A DNA stretch of 64,000 bases, taken from NCBI GenBank assembly GCA_963748005.1, contig CAVVHH010000002.1:372001-436000 (forward strand), given 5' to 3'. A program made the translations under genes and the position numbers. The notes beneath the pieces were generated by a model. That model saw only the letters and a program-made list of their open reading frames with translations, ran no database searches and was not told the DNA's origin. This stretch comes from CAILZL01 sp963748005 (GTDB taxonomy: Bacteria; Pseudomonadota; Gammaproteobacteria; Steroidobacterales; Steroidobacteraceae). Below are positions 9,818 to 19,100 of the stretch, in pieces (within the stretch, counting starts at the first letter, position 1; the number at the start of each line of letters is the position of its first letter).

Positions 9818-11967
9818 ATTTCCTTACCTGCCCAAAAAACCGAGCGAAGATTTTTAAAGACAGATTCAAAGGTTCATCAATGCATCTCGATCTAGACCAT
9901 GCGGCTTCAGACAGATCGATGCGTAGCGCGGCGGAGAGAGACCTCTCGCCAGTCCACCTTGTGTCTCCTGCGCGTGGTGCTCAGATGATCACTGCGCCTT
10001 CAGATAACTCAATCTCCATCGGGATGGCGAACAAGTCATCTGACCATCTCGAGTACATGACTGTTGAATTCGACGAGTATCCCCATACGCTGGATTTGAA
10101 CACGGATGATATTGCAGTCGTCCAGAAGGAACATACCGTCGAACTGTCTCAGGAAAGTGGATCAGGCCCAACCCCTGTCACTGCCATTGATGCATTCAGG
10201 CCAGGATGTGTCATTCGTGATCGCTATGTCATAGAAGACGTCGTCGGCGAAGGCGGCTTCGCGATCGTATACAGGGCCCGCGACCTGCGCAGGGACGCCA
10301 GTGACGGAGTGGACCATGTCGCCCTGAAAGTCCTGCGCCCGGAACTTCGTGAACGCTCCCAGGCAATAGCCCGGCTGAAACGCGAGTTCATGCAGACGCA
10401 TGGCCTGTTACATCCCAATATCGTGCGAATGTTCGATCTCGACGCTCAGGACAATGCCTGGTTTATCGTCATGGAGCTGCTCGCAGGAGAAACCCTCGCC
10501 GCCCGCCTGCGCCGGCTGGCGGACAACCCGGTGCCGCTTGCAGAGGCACAAGCGCTGCTGGCGGCCTGCGCCGATGCGTTGACGTTCCTGCACCAGCACA
10601 ATGTTACGCACGGCGATTTCAAGCCGGCTAACGTGTTCGTGCTGCAAGATGGTGGCGTCCGGATCATTGACCTGGGCAGTTCCGCGGAATTGGGTTGGTG
10701 CGCCCCGGACAATGTACCCGACACCAGGGACTGTGTGGCCACGCCAGCGTATGCCAGCCCGCAGGTACTCGCACGAACAATGGCTGTTCCCAGTGACGAC
10801 CTTTTCAGCTTCGCTTGCGTAGCGTTTGAGTTGCTCTCCGGAAGTCATCCCTTTGCCGGACGATCGTGTCTGGCAATGCAGGCCCGCAACGGCGCAGTGG
10901 CCGACACTGCAGCGTTACCACCAGAGCAAATCGCGGTACTCAGAACAGGATTGGCATGGCAACGTGAAGATCGTCCCAGTTCGATTCGTGAGTTTTTCCA
11001 TTCGCTGACAGAGCCTGTTCCTGTCGATGCCAGATCGGACGCTGGTAGCGTGGAATTGCGGGCCGGCCTCACGTCGGCAGACAGCGTGACCATTACTGCT
11101 TCTGAAGATGATCCGGCACCCATTCCCGTGGCATGCCCCGAAACGCTTCCGGCCGAAGTCGCCCAGCCGCTGATAAGTGTGGCTCCTGTCTCGACATCAA
11201 GCCCAGCAATACCGGCGCCATCCGGTTCGGCAATGCTTGCCTGTACGGCGTTGCCGGTTATTCATGCAGTCGCCCAGACGCCCTCCGCCCCGACTGCAGA
11301 ACATGAATCGCAGGATGCGATGCAACCGCCGATGAAACCGAAATTGTCGTTTATCCGTCCACCAAAAAATCTGGTGCCCTATTACGCGCTTACCACTTGC
11401 ATATTGCTGTATGCGGGCGTTTTGCTGTTTCGCAGTCCTGATGCGGGATCGCCACCCGGACAAATTCAATCAATTGCGCCCAAGGCAGAACTTGGGCATA
11501 CGGCAGCAGCTATGCCTGCACCTGAATCGGCAGAAACGCCACAATCAGCGACGGCTGTCATTGGTCAGCATACGCAGTCAACGGCGGCGCCCACCTCAAC
11601 GATATCCTTCGACACTGGAAGCATGGCAGTGACCGAAAACGCCGTAGCGGCTGCGATCATTCTTAAACGGGTGGGGGGCGGGCCCGGCCCGGTGCAGGTC
11701 AGATGGTCCATCAGGGAAGGCTCAGCAGAAGCGGGACGGGACTTCGGTGGGCCAACGTCCGGCATTGCAGAATTCGCAGATTTTCAGCAAGTGCGCGCTT
11801 TGTTTGTGCCATTGATAAACGCTGCTGCCCGCAGTGGCGATCGAATATTCAGTGTAGAGCTCACAAATACCAGGGATGTAGCGATTGCGCCCGTTCGCAA
11901 TATCCGTGTCACCATTCTGGACACAAATCGCCCTGCCCCTGATGTTCCCATCAGTACTTCCAACTAG
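9814..11967 (+). CDS. Membrane Ser/Thr protein kinase with Calx-beta domain
   Basis: A 717-residue paralogue of the preceding gene. The kinase domain (about 136-400) is intact by motif: glycine loop GEGGFAIVY, Lys172 in VALKVL, HGDFKPAN with Asp268 and Lys270, and IIDLG with Asp286. A Pro/Ala/Ser-rich linker, a transmembrane helix (about 520-540) and a periplasmic Calx-beta domain (about 596-710, SFDTGSMAVTENAVAA onward) follow. The start overlaps the upstream stop as ATGA at 9814-9817; an alternative ATG at 9880 (MHLDLDHAAS) is possible. Calx-beta domains are calcium-binding or adhesive modules, so the protein may relay an envelope signal to phosphorylation in the cytoplasm (inference). No phosphatase or FHA gene is adjacent. 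Confidence 0.86.
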   Translation: MNFLTCPKNRAKIFKDRFKGSSMHLDLDHAASDRSMRSAAERDLSPVHLVSPARGAQMITAPSDNSISIGMANKSSDHLEYMTVEFDEYPHTLDLNTDDIAVVQKEHTVELSQESGSGPTPVTAIDAFRPGCVIRDRYVIEDVVGEGGFAIVYRARDLRRDASDGVDHVALKVLRPELRERSQAIARLKREFMQTHGLLHPNIVRMFDLDAQDNAWFIVMELLAGETLAARLRRLADNPVPLAEAQALLAACADALTFLHQHNVTHGDFKPANVFVLQDGGVRIIDLGSSAELGWCAPDNVPDTRDCVATPAYASPQVLARTMAVPSDDLFSFACVAFELLSGSHPFAGRSCLAMQARNGAVADTAALPPEQIAVLRTGLAWQREDRPSSIREFFHSLTEPVPVDARSDAGSVELRAGLTSADSVTITASEDDPAPIPVACPETLPAEVAQPLISVAPVSTSSPAIPAPSGSAMLACTALPVIHAVAQTPSAPTAEHESQDAMQPPMKPKLSFIRPPKNLVPYYALTTCILLYAGVLLFRSPDAGSPPGQIQSIAPKAELGHTAAAMPAPESAETPQSATAVIGQHTQSTAAPTSTISFDTGSMAVTENAVAAAIILKRVGGGPGPVQVRWSIREGSAEAGRDFGGPTSGIAEFADFQQVRALFVPLINAAARSGDRIFSVELTNTRDVAIAPVRNIRVTILDTNRPAPDVPISTSN

Positions 11968-12147
11968 GGCTCGATTCACCGTCACCGCCATTATCATCAT
12001 GCAGGTGCGAAGCATTTCGCTGACGATCGTGACTTCCGGAGTCACCGATCCGTCAGGACTTGCGCCACCCGCGATACTGGCGCGTGCAATAAGGGCTTCG
12101 CCAGCGTAACTGCCGCTGGAATAGTGAAAAATATTCAGCAGCGACGT

Positions 12148-12778
12148 CTATTTTGCCGCCCTGCTGGAAGGGACAAGCAGTGTCTCGGTGAAATGTTCCA
12201 TATCCATGGGCGCGAAGATGATTTCCTGCGGCTTATTCCTGGGCTGCAGGATGTAGACCATCGGAGCACGGGTCCAGGGTCTGGTGTAGTAAACAGGGTC
12301 GTTGACCGTGATCTGCAACTGCAGCCTGTCCGGCGCGATGCGTTTCCAGCGTTCTTCAACACGAGCGTTGGTACTGATGGGCGTGCCCCATGCATCTAGC
12401 CAGGCCCGATCATCCAGCGCCGGCGTGGTGGCCCAGCGTGTCGCCTTGCCACTTGCCCACTGTGTATCGGTACCAGAATGGCCCCGCCGCAACATCGTCA
12501 GGCACTGGCCGTCCATCGGTGTAGATGTTGCGTCAGTTCAAGCCAAACGAAAAATGCTGGATGACTTTTTCCGGAGTCTGAATGAATTCGAAGGTTCGCC
12601 CACTGGTGGAGCACAGCAGGGTCCGATACAGGCCACCCGGATTCGCCTTGTCACGCGGGTCGTTTGACAACTCTTAACTCATCTGTCTTGGGCCACCGAC
12701 GGGTTTGTTGGCGTCGAAGGCCGCACGGCCTTCAAGCGTGAACGGCAGCATTTCAGTACTCCACGCCGATTGCGCCGC
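12148..12778 (-). pseudogene. Decayed copy of the secreted partner protein encoded at 44267-45100
   Basis: Reading the minus strand through breaks gives WSTEMLPFTLEGRAAFDANK, then NDPRDKANPGGLYR, IYTDG, VGKWQGDTL and finally ALDDRAWLDAWGTPIS and beyond. This follows, block by block, the C-terminal three quarters of the 277-residue protein at 44267-45100. It carries an in-frame TAA at 12674-12676, a TGA at 12533-12535 exactly where the intact copy has Trp, and a frameshift (about two bases lost) near 12425. The signal peptide and first third are missing: similarity stops within a few bases of the stop codon of the dehydrogenase gene. It is a clear relic. Only the last part (12148-12516) is still open. 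Confidence 0.88.
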
Positions 12779-12781
12779 GGG

Positions 12782-13888
12782 CTAGCCATCCCGTGCTGAA
12801 GGCGTGTAACGCGTAACCTTGCCCTGGCGATAATCGACCAGCACCTCGAGCGCTGCTTTGTACCTGTTGACCATGCCTGATTCGGAAACGTAGCCGATGT
12901 GCGGGGTCATCACCACGTTCGGCAACTTGAGCAGTGGGTGATTCGCGGGTAATGGCTCCTGGGAATACACGTCAAAGCCACCCATGGCAATCTTGCGTGT
13001 CCGCAATGCCTCGAGCATCGACGGTTCATCGACGATGGGCCCGCGCGCCGTGTTAATCAAGATGGCGCCCGGTTTCATCATGGCTATTTCCTTCGCACCA
13101 ATCATGCCCCTGGTCTGGGCCGTGAGCGGGAGATGAATACTGACCACATCAGAGGTACGCATCAGCGTCTCCAGATCAGACTTGGTCACCCCATCGGCGC
13201 GTGCGGCTTCATCAGTGAGGCTGCGGCTAAAGCCGAGCACCTTCATGCCCAACGCCTGGCCATACTTGCCGGCGCGCGCACCGATGCTGCCATAGCCCGG
13301 AATGCCGAGGACTTTTCCTGCCAGTGGAATCTTCAGCGGAATATCCGGCTGCATATTCCAGCCACCCTGCCTGATCAACGCATTCGCCTGCGGGATGTGC
13401 CAGGCACAGGCCAGCAAAAGTGCCAGCGCCAGTTCGGCCGGGCCGCCACCCCCACCGCCGCCATTTGCGGGTGCATCATCCTCGTCCGAACCGAACAGCG
13501 CTCTGGCGACAATGATGTTGCGTTCCGCCGCCGCCTTATGGTCCAAGGTTGCATTCATGAGCCCGCTGAACACAATCAGCTTCAGCCGCGGCAGCTGTTC
13601 GAGTACTTCGCGCGGCATGGGAACGCGCTCTCGCATCAGGACAATCGCATCGAAATCCCGCAGTGCTGTTACCGTTTCCTGCGCAGAGCGGAATGGTTTG
13701 TTGAAACTGACAACATCCACATCGGCTCCAAGCGTCTCCCAGGGAGCAGCCTTCAAAGCCACATACTCGTAATCACCTGCCAGTGCGACGCGGAAGCGCG
13801 GCGTCTGGGCGTGTGTCGTGGTCACACCGGCGGCCGTTACCGCCAGTCCTGCGAGCAGCACATCGCGACGTGTTGTTGTATCACTCAT
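12782..13888 (-). CDS. Tat-exported D-2-hydroxyacid dehydrogenase homologue
   Basis: A 368-residue member of the D-isomer-specific 2-hydroxyacid dehydrogenase family. The NAD-binding motif reads GIPGYGSIG, and the catalytic Arg (NTARGPIVDE), Glu (YSQEPLP) and His (TPHIGYVSE) regions are present. The start MSDTTTRRDVLLAGLAV is a twin-arginine signal, unusual because the family is normally cytoplasmic and uses free NAD(P). A run of seven glycines sits in the loop after FGSDEDDAPAN. An open frame extends to 13996, but ATG 13888, preceded by GGGGAAA, begins the Tat signal directly. It lies 252 bases after the CapA-like genes on the same strand. Substrate unknown; family relatives act on hydroxyacids, formate or phosphite. 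Confidence 0.85.
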   Translation of the reverse strand: MSDTTTRRDVLLAGLAVTAAGVTTTHAQTPRFRVALAGDYEYVALKAAPWETLGADVDVVSFNKPFRSAQETVTALRDFDAIVLMRERVPMPREVLEQLPRLKLIVFSGLMNATLDHKAAAERNIIVARALFGSDEDDAPANGGGGGGGPAELALALLLACAWHIPQANALIRQGGWNMQPDIPLKIPLAGKVLGIPGYGSIGARAGKYGQALGMKVLGFSRSLTDEAARADGVTKSDLETLMRTSDVVSIHLPLTAQTRGMIGAKEIAMMKPGAILINTARGPIVDEPSMLEALRTRKIAMGGFDVYSQEPLPANHPLLKLPNVVMTPHIGYVSESGMVNRYKAALEVLVDYRQGKVTRYTPSARDG

Positions 13889-14140
13889 ACGAGTTTCCCC
13901 TTGCATAGTGTTCAAGATCGCGCTTGTGTGCGCCGAGTATAAACGTGCGCGAGACGAACCATCACCGTGGCAACTCCGCCAGGCAGTGTTCGGCAATCAA
14001 TGGGGTTCGTTGCCATTGGAGGTTGATGGTTTATCGACTTCGAAACCTCTTCCAGTGCGTATCTGACCCGACAAGAACGCCGGGCCAGATATTCAAGGCG
14101 CACGCTGTGTCAGCGAAACACAGCAGCGCTGCCTGTTGCC

Positions 14141-15661
14141 TCAAGCGGTCACTTTGATGACCCCGACGTTGCCGGCGATTTCCATCTTCGTGCCCCGCAG
14201 CTCGCAGCGTTGCTGCAGCTTCTTCAGAATGGCCTGACCGTTTGCACCGGTGGCCATGTGCGGAATGCCCGAGATGTACTTGTACTCGCCGCGTCCCTCA
14301 TACCGGTCGAGCACCCCCTTGCCGCTGGAGAAGTCCATGCCCATATCCACCGGATGCAAGCGGATCTCCGCCAGCTTGCGGTCGACATACTTGAACTCGA
14401 ACAGCGCCGTCCAGCACCAGTCTTCGGCCTGGCCGCCGGGATGCATCGCACCGCTGGTCGGATTCAGACTGGTCAACTGGTCCATGTCAAAGTTGTACGA
14501 CTCGTAGGAGTCCGCCGGGATGCGTTCCAGATAGATGTTCTGGTAGAAGAAGTTACCCATGCCATAAATGATCGGCTTGCCCTTGTAGATCTCTATCCCC
14601 AGGAAGGTGTGCCAGCCATGGCCGAAGTAAATGTCAGCGCCGGTATCGATGGCCTTGCGGGCGAAGTCGACGCAGAACTCGCTGGGCGAATCACCACGTG
14701 AGCCCTCCGAGGTACTGTTGTGCTGCGCCACAATGACGAAATTGGCCCAGTCGTAGGCCTCTTTGATTGACCGCAGATTGCCCTCAATGTCCTTGGCATG
14801 GCCGATCGAGGTGATGTTGTACTTGTCACCATCGACGAATGCGAACCCTGCAGTGCCCGTACCAACACCCGCGCCGCCACCCGGCGTGATGTTGAACTGC
14901 TTCTGCGCCGCAGCCCGCTCACTCATCACACCCAGCCCCTTGCCAATTGCCTTGAGTTGTTCGGCCTGGGCATGCGGCACTTCATACCGCGTCGCCACGC
15001 GCAGCGGATTCATGCCTGGGCGGCCCGGTACCGAACCCTTGGGCAGACCTGCCCATTCGTACACATTGTTGCCCGAGGCCAGCGACACAATGGCGCAGCG
15101 GTATTTATCCACATCAAAGAAACCGGGGCGGCGCGCTTCTTCCAGATTCTCGCCGGTACCGGCATGGGCAATGCCGTTTTCACGGCAATACTTGATGGTC
15201 GAGCGAATGCCTTCCGGGCCCCAGTCGAAACTATGGTTCATCGCCAGTGACAGCACATCGATGCCCGCCCACTTGCAGTCCTTGGCAACCTGGGGATCAG
15301 CAATCATGTAGCTGGCCGCACCGGCGGTGCCGCGTGGCGTCCACTTCAGATCCTCGGGCGCGCCGAAATTCATTTCCAGATGGCCGTAGCACAGATCCGA
15401 CTCGCGCATCTTCTTGACGATGTCCATGAACTCCGGCTCGCTCTGCATGGAGAACGGCCGCGACACCATCATCTCGCCCACCCCAACGACAGTGAAGGTG
15501 TTGTCAGGTTTGGCAGGCGCGGCCTGCGCCGCCTCTGCAGTTTTGGGCTTCAGAAATTGTCCGGCCAGCAGACCCCCCACTACGGCGGCGCCTCTGCCCA
15601 GCACGGTCCGGCGATCCATGGTGTTGAACGCCTGACGAAATTTATCGAATTTGGTACTCAT
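14141..15661 (-). CDS. Tat-exported CapA-like protein, copy 1
   Basis: A 506-residue protein of the CapA (poly-gamma-glutamate synthesis) branch of the calcineurin-like metallophosphatase fold. It begins MSTKFDKFRQ and has a twin-arginine signal (DRRTVLGRGAAVVGG). Metal-site motifs are visible: MNHSFDWG, QHNSTSE and GHGWHTFLGIE, followed by YGMGNFF. The usual first-motif GD reads GE (GVGEMMVSRP). ATG 15661 follows a strong GGGGGAT site; the frame is open to 15712. It is the last of three tandem paralogues on the minus strand, with a perfect hairpin between it and copy 2. A capsule role is not implied; no PgsB/C or CapB/C gene is present. Confidence 0.85.
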   Translation of the reverse strand: MSTKFDKFRQAFNTMDRRTVLGRGAAVVGGLLAGQFLKPKTAEAAQAAPAKPDNTFTVVGVGEMMVSRPFSMQSEPEFMDIVKKMRESDLCYGHLEMNFGAPEDLKWTPRGTAGAASYMIADPQVAKDCKWAGIDVLSLAMNHSFDWGPEGIRSTIKYCRENGIAHAGTGENLEEARRPGFFDVDKYRCAIVSLASGNNVYEWAGLPKGSVPGRPGMNPLRVATRYEVPHAQAEQLKAIGKGLGVMSERAAAQKQFNITPGGGAGVGTGTAGFAFVDGDKYNITSIGHAKDIEGNLRSIKEAYDWANFVIVAQHNSTSEGSRGDSPSEFCVDFARKAIDTGADIYFGHGWHTFLGIEIYKGKPIIYGMGNFFYQNIYLERIPADSYESYNFDMDQLTSLNPTSGAMHPGGQAEDWCWTALFEFKYVDRKLAEIRLHPVDMGMDFSSGKGVLDRYEGRGEYKYISGIPHMATGANGQAILKKLQQRCELRGTKMEIAGNVGVIKVTA

Positions 15662-15720
15662 AATATTTAATCCCCCAATCTGTTTCAGATATGTAGACCT
15701 TAGGGCGACCATTCAACACT

Positions 15721-15748
15721 TCAGGCCCGGCACTGGTGCCGGGCCTGA
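15721..15748. other. Perfect hairpin between CapA-like copies 2 and 1
   Basis: Two 13-base arms, TCAGGCCCGGCAC and its exact complement, are separated by only TG. No T-run follows on either strand, so it is not a standard intrinsic terminator. It sits in the gap between two tandem genes and may mark an RNA processing site, stabilise the upstream message or attenuate read-through. Confidence 0.6.
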
Positions 15749-15790
15749 TGATCTGTTCATCAGCGACAGTCAGCGCTTGCGACAATTGCT

Positions 15791-17323
15791 TTAAGCGGAA
15801 ACCTTGATGACACCCATGTTGCCGACGATGTCCATTTTCGTGCCGCGCAATTCGGTGATCTTCTGCAATCTGCCGAGGATAGCCTTGCCATTGCTGCCCA
15901 TGGCGATTCGGGGACTACCATCCAGATATTTGTGATCGCCCGAACCAACCGTGCGGTAGGCCACGCCCTTGCCGCTGGTGTAGTCCATGCCCATTTCCAG
16001 CGGGTGCAGGCGGATCTCAGTCAGCTTCTTGTTGTTGAACACGAACTGATATGCCGCTGCCCACGCCCAGTCTTCGCCGCCACCGGGGTGCAACTGTCCG
16101 GAAGACGCGTTGTACGTCACCAGTTTGTCCATGTCGAAGTTGGCGGATTCATACTGCTCAGGCGCCTTCCACTGAATGAATGAGCTCTGCCAGAAGAAAC
16201 TGCCCAGACCATAAATGATCGGCTTGCCCTTGTAGACTTCGATGCCCAGGAAGGTGTGCCAGCCATGGCCGATGTAGATGTCGGCGCCTGCATCGATGGC
16301 CTTGCGTGCGAAGTCGACAACGAAGTCGGCCGGATCCTTGCCGCGCGCGTCCTCGGACGTGCTGTTGTGATGGGCTACCATCACGAAGTCAGACATCTTT
16401 CTCGCTTCATCAACGGCTCGCAGGATGCGCTTTTCATCGCCCGGATGGCTTTCAGTGGTGATGCCGAAGTGATCGCTTTCAAGAATGGCGGAACCGGAGA
16501 AACCGTTCGAACCGGCGATGGCACCCGGAGTGATGTTGAACTCTTTCTGCTGAGCAGCACGCTCACTGAGAGTGCCCATTTTCCTGCCAGCTTCCTTGAG
16601 CTGTGCGGCAGTGGGCTGGTCAACCAGGAACAGCTTCTTCAGGCGCAGCATATTGACGCCGGGTCGACCACGGATGGCGCCTTTGCCATAGCCGGCCCAC
16701 TCGAACGGAGAATTTCCCGAAGCAAGCGACACCAATCCGATTCTGCCCTTGTCTGATTCCAGATAGCCAGGTGCCGTTGCTTCTTCGAGATCTTCACCCG
16801 TGCCGGCAACCATAAGACCCGCTTCCTTGCAATGCTTGATGGTCTGACGCAAACCCGTCACGCCCCAGTCGAAACTGTGATTCATGGCCAGCGACACGGC
16901 GTCGATGCCGACGTTCACCAGGTCCTTGGCAATCTGCGGCGGAGCCACCAGGTAACCGGCTGCGCCCGTGGATCCACGTGCAGACCAGTCCAGTTCATGA
17001 GTGTCGGCGATGTTGGTTTCAAGGTGGGCGTAGGACACATCCGATTCACGCAACAGCTTGACCAGATCCGTGAATTCCGGTTCAGTCTGGTTGGCAAAAG
17101 GACGTGCTACCAGAGTCTCGCCGACAACGGTGAGTGTGAAGGTGCTGTCAGTCAATGATTTTGACTTGTCCGAGGCTGGCGCCGCTGCAGCGGCTTCTGC
17201 CTTACCCGGTTTCAGCACTGATCCGGCAAACAGGCCACCCACTACGGCTGCACTTCTGCTCAATACAGTGCGTCGATCAATACCAGTCAATACACTGCGA
17301 AATTTTTCGAACTTGCTGCTCAT
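15791..17323 (-). CDS. Tat-exported CapA-like protein, copy 2
   Basis: A 510-residue paralogue of copies 1 and 3, starting MSSKFEKFRSV after GGGAGAGG. The twin-arginine signal is DRRTVLSRSAAVVGG. The motif set is the same: VVGETLVARP (GE in place of GD), MNHSFDWG, HHNSTSED and GHGWHTFLGIEVYKGKP. The C-terminal domain ends ITELRGTKMDIVGNMGVIKV, nearly as in copy 1, showing relatedness over the full length. Export plus a metallophosphatase-type fold suggests a periplasmic hydrolase, possibly on a phosphate ester or peptide-like polymer (inference). Confidence 0.85.
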   Translation of the reverse strand: MSSKFEKFRSVLTGIDRRTVLSRSAAVVGGLFAGSVLKPGKAEAAAAAPASDKSKSLTDSTFTLTVVGETLVARPFANQTEPEFTDLVKLLRESDVSYAHLETNIADTHELDWSARGSTGAAGYLVAPPQIAKDLVNVGIDAVSLAMNHSFDWGVTGLRQTIKHCKEAGLMVAGTGEDLEEATAPGYLESDKGRIGLVSLASGNSPFEWAGYGKGAIRGRPGVNMLRLKKLFLVDQPTAAQLKEAGRKMGTLSERAAQQKEFNITPGAIAGSNGFSGSAILESDHFGITTESHPGDEKRILRAVDEARKMSDFVMVAHHNSTSEDARGKDPADFVVDFARKAIDAGADIYIGHGWHTFLGIEVYKGKPIIYGLGSFFWQSSFIQWKAPEQYESANFDMDKLVTYNASSGQLHPGGGEDWAWAAAYQFVFNNKKLTEIRLHPLEMGMDYTSGKGVAYRTVGSGDHKYLDGSPRIAMGSNGKAILGRLQKITELRGTKMDIVGNMGVIKVSA

Positions 17324-17473
17324 TGGAACCTCTCCCGCCGCTTCAACCATGTGACATTGATGTGATTTTCGGTCACATCGAGCCCGGTCAGTTTGCCGAG
17401 CTCGAAGTATCGTGTCGGTCGAACCATCATCGAGATGGCTCGACTTTGTGTCGAGTCAGACTTGAACCTTGAC

Positions 17474-18988
17474 TTAAACCTTGATGATGCCGACGCCATC
17501 CTTGATTTCCATATTGGTGCCACGCTCGGTATTGACCGCCTGCAGCTTCTTGAGGATCGCCACGCCGTTGGCTCCGGTGGCCAGACGCGGGCTGCCATCG
17601 AGATACTTCATGTCACCTTTGCCGATTACGCGGTTACGCACCGGCTTCTCGCCGGTGAAGTCGTAGCCCATCTCGATCGGGTGGAGCACGATCTCGGTGA
17701 GCTTCTTGTCGACGTATTTGCACTGGTAGACGGCGGACCAGCCCCAGGCGTCGCTGCCTTCCGGGTGCAGATTGCCTGCCGCCGCATTGACCGCGGTCAG
17801 GTTGTCCATGTCGACGTTGTAAGACTCGAACGAGTCGGCCGGCACATCCGAAATCCACTGGCTTTCCCAGAAGGAGCTGCCCAAGCCGTAGAAAATCGGC
17901 TTGCCCTTGTAGATCTCGATGCCGAGGAAGGTGTGCCAGCCATGACCAAGGTACATGTCGGCGCCGGCGTCGATGGCCTTGCGCGCGAAGTCGACGATGA
18001 AGGCGCTCGGCTTGGTACCGCGGCCCGCTTCCGAGGTGGAGTTGTGCTGGGCGACCATGACAAACTCGGACATCTTGGCAGCCTGGTCGACCGAACGCAG
18101 GTTGCCGCGCACGTCGGCGGGATAGGCTTCGCTGGTGATTTCGAAGTGATCCGATTCCTGGAACACGCTGCCGGTGTAGCCGGTGGCGCCAACGCCCGCG
18201 GCGCCGCCGCCGAGACTGAACTCTTTCAACTCCGCCAACCTCGGGTTGTTGTTGCCCAGGCTCTTGGCGACGGCCTTCAGCTGGTCGGCGGTGGCCTTGG
18301 GCACGCGGTTGATGGTGCGCATGCGCATCGGATTGACACCCGGGCGGCCAGGATGCTTGCCCTTGGCCAGACCAGCCCATTCATAGGCATTGTTCCCCGA
18401 AGCGATCGACACCAGGGACATGCGCCCCTTTTCAATCTCGAAGAAGCCCGGCATACGCGCCGCTTCGAGGTTGATGCCGGTGCCGGCCACGGCAATGCCG
18501 TTCTCTTCGCAGTGCTTGATGGTTGCCAGCAGACCTTCCGGACCCCAGTCCAGGCTGTGGTTCATCGCCAGCGACATGGTGTCGATGCCGAGCCACGCGA
18601 GGTCCTTGGCGATCTGCGGCGAGGCGTACAGATACCCGGCCTGGCCCACCGGACCGCGCGGCGTCCATTTCAATTCGTCGTCGGCGGCAATGTTCATTTC
18701 CATATGGGCATACCCGAGATCGGCTTCCTGCATGATCTTGCGGATTGCGAGGAAGTTCGGGTCGGTCAGCTTCGAGAAAGACCGTGTCACCATGGACTCG
18801 CCGAGGATGCCAACGGTGAAGGTGTTGCTGGGTGTTTTCGCGGCGGTCTTGCTCTGCGCATGGGCAGTCCGGGGTCGCAACGCCTGTGCGGCGATCAGTC
18901 CGCCCACCAATGTGGAACCGTTGCTCAGCAGCTTGCGGCGATCCATTGATTCCGGCACTGCATTAAATTTGTCAAATTTGTCGCTCAT
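17474..18988 (-). CDS. Tat-exported CapA-like protein, copy 3
   Basis: A 504-residue paralogue, first of the three in transcription order and next to TonB receptor 1. It starts MSDKFDKFNAVPES with a twin-arginine signal DRRKLLSNGSTLVGG. Motifs are GILGESMVTRS (GE again), MNHSLDWG, QHNSTSE and GHGWHTFLGIEIYKGKP. The spacing to the receptor stop is 112 bases on the same strand, with a hairpin between, so co-transcription is plausible. A 518-codon open frame on the plus strand across this gene is an antisense shadow caused by codon bias. Confidence 0.85.
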   Translation of the reverse strand: MSDKFDKFNAVPESMDRRKLLSNGSTLVGGLIAAQALRPRTAHAQSKTAAKTPSNTFTVGILGESMVTRSFSKLTDPNFLAIRKIMQEADLGYAHMEMNIAADDELKWTPRGPVGQAGYLYASPQIAKDLAWLGIDTMSLAMNHSLDWGPEGLLATIKHCEENGIAVAGTGINLEAARMPGFFEIEKGRMSLVSIASGNNAYEWAGLAKGKHPGRPGVNPMRMRTINRVPKATADQLKAVAKSLGNNNPRLAELKEFSLGGGAAGVGATGYTGSVFQESDHFEITSEAYPADVRGNLRSVDQAAKMSEFVMVAQHNSTSEAGRGTKPSAFIVDFARKAIDAGADMYLGHGWHTFLGIEIYKGKPIFYGLGSSFWESQWISDVPADSFESYNVDMDNLTAVNAAAGNLHPEGSDAWGWSAVYQCKYVDKKLTEIVLHPIEMGYDFTGEKPVRNRVIGKGDMKYLDGSPRLATGANGVAILKKLQAVNTERGTNMEIKDGVGIIKV

Positions 18989-19023
18989 TTCAATTTTCCG
19001 TTTTGGATTTCAGTTACGTGGGC

Positions 19024-19052
19024 CCGATGTGACACGTGCAACCTCACATCGG
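19024..19052. terminator. Hairpin between TonB receptor 1 and CapA-like copy 3
   Basis: Arms CCGATGTGA and TCACATCGG pair exactly around an 11-base loop. There is no T-run on the minus strand, so termination would be partial at best. It could let the receptor and CapA-like genes be expressed at different levels from one promoter. Confidence 0.35.
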
Positions 19053-19100
19053 CACCCATCTATCTATTTGATTAACGTTTACACGCGCGCTTTTATCAGA

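Noticed and set aside
11968..12147. Coding-like minus-strand stretch after the active kinase gene
   Set aside because: A readable peptide (GGASPDGSVTPEVTIVSEML) occurs, but it has no start site, overlaps the kinase end when extended and matches nothing I recognise.
17393..18949. A 518-codon open frame on the plus strand
   Set aside because: It lies opposite the CapA-like copy 3 gene along its whole length, has no ribosome site and no known motifs. The minus-strand frame has a Tat signal and family motifs, so this is an antisense shadow of GC-rich codons.
14141..18988. Poly-gamma-glutamate capsule operon
   Set aside because: CapA-like proteins alone are not enough; ligase and export genes (CapB/PgsB, CapC/PgsC) are absent and all copies have Tat signals.
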